Shown piece after piece: positions 57,485-64,000 of a DNA stretch of 64,000 nucleotides (position 1 is its first letter; each line of letters opens with the position of its first letter). The DNA lies in the NCBI GenBank assembly GCA_036925085.1, contig JAUPFP010000030.1, positions 806,001 to 870,000 of the forward strand, written 5' to 3'. This stretch comes from Brachycybe producta. Its lineage: Eukaryota; Arthropoda; Diplopoda; Playtdesmida; Andrognathidae. The translations under genes were made by a program, and so were the position numbers. Below the pieces are notes generated by a model, which saw nothing but the letters and a program-made list of their open reading frames with translations, searched no databases and was not told where the DNA came from.

Positions 57485-60400
57485 TTATTGTGGTGAGGAG
57501 GTAGGTTCCTCTTGTTGTGGGGAGCTGGATTTGTCTTCCCCCTCCAACCCTTGAACAACTGTCCTCAGTTGTTTTGGCTTGATATGCACAATGTTCACCG
57601 TGTCTCGAATCAATCTTCCAAACGTATCTTCGTGCTCCAGCTCGAGCACCGTGTCGCTGATGATTTTGGTTACCGTGTAACCATCCCTGTACGAGTAACG
57701 TAGTTTCTTGGTCTCATCAGGTACGATGCGTTGGTCTCGAACGAGTACTGGGTCTCCGATTTTATACGTGTGTGGAGTTTTCCGTCTTGCGTCATAGTAC
57801 TTCTTCTGTCGCAGATGGGCCTCGTGCAGGTTGGCCCTTGCGATCTCGACCTCTTCCGTGGCAACCACAGAAGGTGCTGCAGGGTTTGAATCCATAACCT
57901 TCGGTAGGAGAGGTGCCCGATTGTCGATTCGTAGTCGGGCCTCTCTTCCAAACATTAAGCGGTATGGCGAGAACTTCGTTGACGTATGGGTCGCGGTGTT
58001 GTAAGCGAAGGTGGCGGCTTGGAGATGGAAATACCAATCCCGCTGTCCTTTTTCAGGCGTCAGGAGTCTCTTGACGGTCTGCATTATAGTTTTGTTGGTC
58101 CTTTCTGCAAGACCGTCTCCTTGCGGAAAGTATGCTGTCGTGGTGGCGTGCTTTATTCCCAGCTCGTCACACAGCGCTTGTGTGTCTTTAGCTGTAAAAG
58201 GTGTTCCCCGGTCGGTGATTATCCTCCTGGGCATCCCGATAAGATACACGATCGTATCTTGGAGGAAATTCTTAGTTGTTTTGGCCGACTGGCTGTGCAC
58301 AGCTCGTGCGAAACAGAATCTGGTGGCGTAATCCACTGCCAGGATGATGTGCTTGACACCACCCAGTGATTTTGGCAGGGGGCCGATGTAATCGATTCCC
58401 CAGCATTCACCTGGGTCTCCAATTTCCATTTCATGGAGGAACCCGGGCAGCTTGGACTGTGGTGTCTTGCACTTTTGGCATATCTCGCACGTGCGCACAT
58501 ACTCGATGGTATCCTGCTTCCAGGTTGGCCAAAAGAACCGTTGGCACACCTTTTCTAATGTCTTATCCTGGCCGAAATGTCCGGCTTCAGGACTATCGTG
58601 TAAGAGTCTCAGAACTTCGGGTACCAGATGTTTGGGTACCACCGTCACGAGCTTGGGTGTTATGCTGCCCTGGTAGACAAGGGCACACAAAACCTCGTCT
58701 ATGATGACATAGGTATGGTGAAGCTCGGTACTTGGATTGTTGCGAAGTTCGGTCTTAATCTGTGTCACGTTCGGGTCTCTTGTTTGTTCAACCGACCAAT
58801 CCCAACGCAAAGTGACTGCGTAAACCACGCTGTCGTCGAGGTCATCTGGGGTAGCCTGCAGCTTCCAGTCTTCAGGAACGTCCACCGGACTCCGTGAAAT
58901 GCAATCTGCATCCACGTGAGTGATGCCGGCTTTGTAGACTACGGTGTAGTCGTATTCCTGGAGCAGTAGCTGCCAGCGACCCAGGCGTCCTTGGAGTCGC
59001 TGTGCGGTTTTTAAGTAGCACAGTGCATGATGGTCGGTGACGATGACAAAGGCTTTGTTAAAGAGATAAGGTCTAAACTTGACGATGCCGTACACCACTG
59101 CGAGGCACTCTTTATCTGTTGTTGAATAGTTTAATTCGGCGTCTCGGAGCACTCGAGAGACACCACCCAGGATCTGCAGTTCCTTAGATGGTGACTGTTG
59201 GTAGAGGATAGCTCCGATGCCGTAAGCAGAGGCGTCGGTGTGCATTTTGATTTCGGCATCTGGGTCGTAAATGGCCAATATTGGCGCGGTGACAAGTTTA
59301 GTCTTTAACAGAGTGAATGCTGCTTCTCTGTCGATCGTCCATAAAAAGGGCAGCCCCTTTTTGGTCATATCCGTGAGTGGTTTAGCGATGTGGGCAAAGT
59401 TAACAATAAATCGCCGGTAGAAACCGGCCATGCCCAGAAATCGCTTCACCTCCTTGACATTAGTAGGCGCCGCTAAGTCGGAGATGGCAACCACTTTCCT
59501 CGGGTCTGGACGCACTCCTTCTTTGGAGATGATGTGTCCCAGGTAGAGGACTTCGTCGTAGCCGAAGAAGCTCTTTTCGGGGTGAAGCTTCAACCCCGCC
59601 TCTCTTAGGAGTCCTAGGACGCAGTCCAACCTTTCCATAAACTGTTCAAAAGTCGCGCCGAATACGATGATGTCGTCTAGGTAGACTAGACAAGTCTCCC
59701 ATTTGTGGCCAGCCAAAAGGATGTCCAGGGCACGCTGCATAGTAGCAGGAGCGTTACGCAGACCAAAGGGCATCCGATTGAATTCGAACAGCCCACCGGG
59801 TGTGATGAACGCGGTCTTCTCCCTATCCTCTTTGGCGACCTCAAATTGCCAATAGCCGGAGATCATGTCGAGGGTCGCGAAGATTCTCGACCCCCGAAGC
59901 GAGTCTAAAGCATCATCGATTCGGGGTAGTGGGTAATTGTCTGGTTTGGTGATATCGTTCAGGCGTCTATAGTCGACGCAGAAACGCCACTGTCCATCCT
60001 TCTTCTTCACCAGGACTACTGCTGAAGCATAAGGAGACTTGGATTCGCTGGCTACTCCGGATTTGAGCATTTCCTCGACTGTCTTCCGGATGATCTCCCG
60101 CTGCTCGGGGCCACTCCTTCGGAGGGGTTCCCGCACGGGTGCATGATCGCCAGTATCGATTCGGTGTTCCGTGAGGTTGGTACATCCAAGTTCCGACGTT
60201 TCTAGCGCGAAGACATCTCGATAGGATCTCAAAAGATCCATTAGAATGCGCCTCTGGCCATTACGTAATCGAGGCCCGAGTTGCATTGCTTCATCGAATT
60301 TAGCGCCTGACTCTTTTGTCATGATCGGGTCAGCGTTTGAAGTGGTCTTTACTTCAACCGTTTCGAAACAGTAGTCTTTTTGTACGTGGGCTATCACTTC

Positions 60401-62206
60401 GCCGGAGGCCAGGGTCAATGGCCCCGTAGTAGTGTTCAGGACCTCGACTAGGAAGCTGTTGCTGTTACGGCCTTGCATAATGCCGGGGGCCACCCAGACC
60501 CCCCTCGAGGCGCGTAGCTTCTCGTCAGGAGAGACCACGAAAAGATCCTGATCTGTGAGGATCCCAGAGGCCTCTACCTCCACTAGTGTTGTCCCATGGC
60601 CAGTGAGCTGTGTTAGCCCTTTGACTACTAGGTATTCGTTCGGTTGCTGCATAAGCTTGACTTCAATGGGAGCGGTGTCCGACTCCCCAAGAGTGGCTGG
60701 CGTGATTTCTTCCAGGGCACTCTTGACGTACGCCTGAATACTCTGCCTTCGGAGTGCTGATTCAAAAAGGTCGTCTTCTAAGTAGACTTTATTGGTCTGC
60801 ATAGACACAAGGAGCTTCAGTGCCCTACCCAGGTCTCGGCCTAAGATGGCGTCGGGTGGGCCAGTGATAACCAGCAGGCGGCCCGTGGCAGATTGTTTGG
60901 CAATTTCCACAGTAGCGGAGACTTGCCCTGCCACGGCGATGGTGTTTCCTCCAACTCCCTCAATCCTTGGCGGATGGGCCATAGGCTTGATGTTGAGTTG
61001 GAGCTGCTTTGCAAGTGCCTTGGATATTACACTACCATGAGCTCCGGTGTCTACGAGCATGCGGACCTCTTTGCCATTGATAGTGACAGTGATTTTCGGA
61101 CTGTCATCACTGACACTATGATCTCCTATCTCTTGGGGCATGCAAGTATTCTTCAGTTGTCTATATAGGTCTTTCAGCATCCGGCGGCAGCAGGGGCGCC
61201 CTTGGAGTGACGTCCCACCACCTGGGGCCAAGATGGCGACCACCTCATTGGCGGTGCAACCCAAGGCGGCGGTGGCGAGGTTAATGACCTCAAGGGTACC
61301 ATGCCAGGTAGTTAGGTCATCCATTCCCCAGGTTAATTCCGGGATGTAGTCGACCATCATTATTGGCATGCCGGCCGGTGCTCTGTCATAATTGGTTGTC
61401 TCAGGAGGCATATCCGGTACCATGACCACACTACGGTGGTCCGTATCGGAGGCCTCCCTTGTGAAATCGTAGATCGGGTGCGCGTACTGATGTTCTGTAC
61501 GCTCATAGTTTGTATAGCGCGGTACATAGTACGCGCGCTCTTCAGGTGTCGTATATGGACCTGGTACATGTCGTCTGTAGTATGAATCGTAGCCGGACTC
61601 GTACGGCTCTCGGTGCCCGACAGCGTACGGCGGAGGGTTGTCTGATTCGCTACGATATTGGCGATATTGTGGTGTTGTAGTACATGTAGTCGGTAGTGGT
61701 GGCGCAGGCGGCGGTTGGGTGCCATTATGAATAATCATCATGTGAGTGATCTGTATTTTTAGTTCATTAAGTTGATGCATGATGGTGTTGAGTTTACAGC
61801 CATCACACGACTGTGTGGGAAGTGGATCTGGTAGTAGCGGAGGTCGCTCCTGTTGATATCTGGAGTAACATGTGGATGACATTAGGCGTCGAAATGTACT
61901 ATTGTTTGTGGGCCGAGCCGTGCGCCGTGCAGACTGTTGATGCACATCATTACTTTGGGTGCCGCCACTTCGTGGCACCCACCAGGTCCCAGGTTGAATA
62001 ACTGGATCTATGGTGGGTCCGAGTGGGACAGCCACACGTGATGATGCGGCGTATTGTGTATCGTATGTCTGTGATGTTGCATAGGCCCTCCATAATGCTG
62101 ATGGATATATGCTTCCCCTGGAGTGCGGAAGAGCTCTCCGGGCGGTCCCAGTTAGTCGTGGGTGAGCATCCATTATGTTAAGGCTTGTGTAACACGTAGT
62201 GATCAA
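57485..62206 (-). CDS. pol: Ty3/Gypsy polyprotein (protease, RT, RNase H, integrase)
   Basis: An uninterrupted 1573-codon frame. The first in-frame codon used is TTG; the first ATG is codon 12 (62173). Domains: an N-terminal region (1-365) that is Pro/Tyr/Arg-rich with a PPPY late-domain-like motif at residues 191-194 and no CCHC knuckles; aspartic protease with LVDTGAHGS at 384-392; reverse transcriptase about 690-905 with YLDD at 842-845; RNase H about 985-1105 with TDAS, E1033 and TDHH; integrase about 1190-1400 with an HHCC finger (H1203, H1210, C1240, C1243) and a DDE triad D1272, D1332, E1368 (59 and 35 residues between); and a GPY/F-like module near 1500-1525. There is no chromodomain. 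All catalytic residues are present and there are no stops, so the copy is young or recently active. Its balanced base composition contrasts with the AT-rich host DNA. Confidence 0.95.
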   Translation of the reverse strand: MITTCYTSLNIMDAHPRLTGTARRALPHSRGSIYPSALWRAYATSQTYDTQYAASSRVAVPLGPTIDPVIQPGTWWVPRSGGTQSNDVHQQSARRTARPTNNSTFRRLMSSTCYSRYQQERPPLLPDPLPTQSCDGCKLNTIMHQLNELKIQITHMMIIHNGTQPPPAPPLPTTCTTTPQYRQYRSESDNPPPYAVGHREPYESGYDSYYRRHVPGPYTTPEERAYYVPRYTNYERTEHQYAHPIYDFTREASDTDHRSVVMVPDMPPETTNYDRAPAGMPIMMVDYIPELTWGMDDLTTWHGTLEVINLATAALGCTANEVVAILAPGGGTSLQGRPCCRRMLKDLYRQLKNTCMPQEIGDHSVSDDSPKITVTINGKEVRMLVDTGAHGSVISKALAKQLQLNIKPMAHPPRIEGVGGNTIAVAGQVSATVEIAKQSATGRLLVITGPPDAILGRDLGRALKLLVSMQTNKVYLEDDLFESALRRQSIQAYVKSALEEITPATLGESDTAPIEVKLMQQPNEYLVVKGLTQLTGHGTTLVEVEASGILTDQDLFVVSPDEKLRASRGVWVAPGIMQGRNSNSFLVEVLNTTTGPLTLASGEVIAHVQKDYCFETVEVKTTSNADPIMTKESGAKFDEAMQLGPRLRNGQRRILMDLLRSYRDVFALETSELGCTNLTEHRIDTGDHAPVREPLRRSGPEQREIIRKTVEEMLKSGVASESKSPYASAVVLVKKKDGQWRFCVDYRRLNDITKPDNYPLPRIDDALDSLRGSRIFATLDMISGYWQFEVAKEDREKTAFITPGGLFEFNRMPFGLRNAPATMQRALDILLAGHKWETCLVYLDDIIVFGATFEQFMERLDCVLGLLREAGLKLHPEKSFFGYDEVLYLGHIISKEGVRPDPRKVVAISDLAAPTNVKEVKRFLGMAGFYRRFIVNFAHIAKPLTDMTKKGLPFLWTIDREAAFTLLKTKLVTAPILAIYDPDAEIKMHTDASAYGIGAILYQQSPSKELQILGGVSRVLRDAELNYSTTDKECLAVVYGIVKFRPYLFNKAFVIVTDHHALCYLKTAQRLQGRLGRWQLLLQEYDYTVVYKAGITHVDADCISRSPVDVPEDWKLQATPDDLDDSVVYAVTLRWDWSVEQTRDPNVTQIKTELRNNPSTELHHTYVIIDEVLCALVYQGSITPKLVTVVPKHLVPEVLRLLHDSPEAGHFGQDKTLEKVCQRFFWPTWKQDTIEYVRTCEICQKCKTPQSKLPGFLHEMEIGDPGECWGIDYIGPLPKSLGGVKHIILAVDYATRFCFARAVHSQSAKTTKNFLQDTIVYLIGMPRRIITDRGTPFTAKDTQALCDELGIKHATTTAYFPQGDGLAERTNKTIMQTVKRLLTPEKGQRDWYFHLQAATFAYNTATHTSTKFSPYRLMFGREARLRIDNRAPLLPKVMDSNPAAPSVVATEEVEIARANLHEAHLRQKKYYDARRKTPHTYKIGDPVLVRDQRIVPDETKKLRYSYRDGYTVTKIISDTVLELEHEDTFGRLIRDTVNIVHIKPKQLRTVVQGLEGEDKSSSPQQEEPTSSPQ

Positions 62207-64000
62207 TGTAAGTCGGTGTTATGTAGGTTTGGCCGTTGATCTCGCTGTAGATTGCAGTCTTTTTCGTCGGCAACCGACACTATCGTACCCTTATACACTG
62301 AGTGACGATAGTTTCCCTACGTTTAATAAAGATGGTATCGTTGTTTAAGTGGCTGTGTTGGTGTTGGCGTTGTTCTTCAGTTGGGTGTGACGATCCCAAC
62401 TGGTACAGTGTGTTTGTAAATTCTTTATTGAGTATCAATTTTGGTAAGATCTCTCTCTACACGTGGTATTTGGTGACCACGTGGAGGTTATAAGAATCCC
62501 CAAAAGTCTCGATGAAGAAACAACAGATGTACAATGCAATTGCGAGCGTGGTACACCACCCAATCGAAATTGCACTGCGGAAAGTGAATTAGAAATGGAA
62601 GTGTATTGCAGTTGCCTGAAGAAGAGGAAAGCAATACGAAGAGTAAAGCTAGAGCGCGGTGCCCGCACTTTTAGTTTTACTTAGAAACAAGAATGAAGAG
62701 TGTGTGTGTGAAGAACACACAAAGAACAAAAAGTTCAAGATGGCTGAACTTTTTAAATGCACAAACAAAGGAGAAGTTCAAGAGAAGAAAGCTGTTTTAC
62801 TTGAAAAGTTTAAAACTTAGGTGCGGTGCCCGCACATCAAAAGTTTTAATTTAGTTTTATTAAAAAAGTAAAACAGTGGAGAAATTGAAGTGTGTTCAAC
62901 AAGCTAAATGCTTGGTGAACTAGAAGAAATGTTCAGGCTGAAGAAATTTTGAGTCCTCACTGCTGGATGGCTCTGGATGAAAAAGACAGAGTCAGTGCCC
63001 AGTGAGGGACTATGTTGAGTAGAATGAAGAAGTCCGTAGGTGGCGCTGTGGTGGCCACTTCCGGTCAGTTTATTGCAATGTCCAAAAATTGATGATTGAA
63101 AAGTTCCTCCGGGGCACGTTTTTATGGTGGCCAGGAGAAAGACAAAAAGAGAGAAAATCCAAAGAAAAAGAGAAGTTTTCTCTAACAAGAGGAACTCCGC
63201 CAGGGGGCGCGTGAGTGCAACCCTCTGGAAGAGAAGAGAAGAGAAGAGAACACAAAAAGATGAGAGAAGGTACAACAATGAGTCACATGGAGCGAAAAAC
63301 CGCTCCGTTGGCGCTTTTTGAAGAGTGTCCGGTCGATCCAAGATGGCGGCCGGGCTTCAGTGCTGTCCAATGGAGAAAGTTCATGTGATGATGCATTGAG
63401 GTGATGATGATGAAGAAACTGAAGAACATGACTTGGGACATAGTGGTCCCAAGGGAAACACAAGTGTAAAAACAAAGAACAAAGAAAAGGGGGGACAAGA
63501 AAGTCCCACGTGGCTAGGCAAAGTGTGTTTTAAGCTTGTAAGCCCCCTAACAATGAGATAGAGTTAGGGAGAATCTTGCTTGAAAATTAAAGATGAAGAG
63601 TGAAGATAATAGGACATTTTAAAAGACACACACGTCCTTTAAAAGCCTATTAATAGATGAATAGATTAGTAGATGAGATTTGTTTGCTCATCTCATAATG
63701 AGACTGCAAACTCCTCTCGGAGAGTAAGAAGAATTTGTTTAAAGTGTTGCCCACGTGGTGTGGGTTTCACTTTGAAAATTAAAGAAGAGTGAAGGTGACA
63801 GTGGGTGATTGTAATGGAAACATGAAATACAAAAACACGGACGGAAACACGTGTGTCCAAACGGTTGTCCACTTTCCGAGTGCTAAGCGGTCAGCAGACA
63901 AAAGTTCGTTCCCACGTGTCTCTAAGGACAGGACACAGAATCGCGCGGTCGACACGTGGTGTGTGTAGCCACAAGTCTCTTTCGCGATTCCACAAAAACG
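62207..64000. other. Region upstream of pol: leader or nested insertion
   Basis: No gag-like frame lies on the minus strand. The DNA is strongly purine-rich on the + strand from 62480 onward. At 62472-62484, TGGTGACC...ACGTGG reads on the + strand like the start of a primer-binding site for tRNA-Trp, as used by CsRn1-type Gypsy elements, with three bases missing; AATAAAG lies before it at 62321. This hints at part of another LTR element in the opposite orientation. GCGGTGCCCGCAC is repeated at 62660 and 62823. A Cys-rich + frame (62463-62684) has no ATG near its start. The 55.4-kb LTR sequence does not recur here. CCAAGATGGCGGC at 63339 is a YY1-like motif. Confidence 0.5.

Noticed and set aside
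62463-62684. Cys-rich 73-codon + frame upstream of pol
   Set aside because: Begins at GTG with no ATG until near its end; overlaps the PBS-like site; no known motif. Noted in the leader entry only.

Overview
This is a eukaryotic, AT-rich, repeat-dense stretch of animal DNA. It contains parts of one spliced gene, one long LTR retrotransposon and many small mobile-element relics. An arthropod is the best guess. The reasons are a degenerate array of the TTAGG pentamer (the arthropod telomere unit), two candidate promoters that pair a TATA-like box with a TCAGT initiator, and an arthropod-style mix of Ty3/Gypsy, non-LTR and foldback elements. No species or order can be named from the sequence alone.

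Host gene. On the + strand, three exons (10310-10862, 11725-12673, 18332-18364) join in phase. They encode about 511 residues of an acidic, Ser/Gly-rich protein that ends partway through a LIM zinc-binding domain. The third exon is a 33-nt microexon carrying one zinc ligand. The rest of the LIM domain and the gene's 3' end were not found. A TATA box lies 166 bases before the start codon, and two small upstream ORFs precede it. Possible alternative first exons with the same splice phase lie at 35648-35703 and, less surely, at 52052-52080. A third promoter-like region with a strong splice donor lies at 51053-51253.

Regulatory signals. Three RFX-type X-box palindromes (1735, 18141, 35077) and one palindromic pair of POU octamers (15173-15194) stand out from the AT-rich background.

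Repeats. At least six foldback or MITE families fill the introns. Family A is about 205 bp, almost wholly palindromic, with 9-bp target duplications and 8 copies. Family B has long inverted repeats and is the commonest, with over 15 full or partial copies. Family C is about 400 bp and includes a copy that carries nested insertions. Others include a 560-bp element with internal tandem repeats and TTAGG-like DNA, a 280-bp foldback with a 6-bp duplication, and a multi-hairpin element at 54462-55021. There is also a non-LTR retrotransposon 3' end (26.2-27.0 kb), a degenerate 18S rRNA fragment (4083-4182) and many simple repeats.

Retrotransposon. From 55367 to beyond the right edge, on the - strand, lies a Ty3/Gypsy element that looks young. 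A single uninterrupted 1573-codon frame carries protease, reverse transcriptase, RNase H and integrase with all catalytic residues in place. A second ORF of about 300-410 codons lies 3' of integrase and matches no family I recognise. The 3' LTR is visible (TATA box, polyadenylation signal, purine tract) but the 5' LTR is not within the window, so the sequence upstream of pol is either an unusually long leader or contains another insertion.
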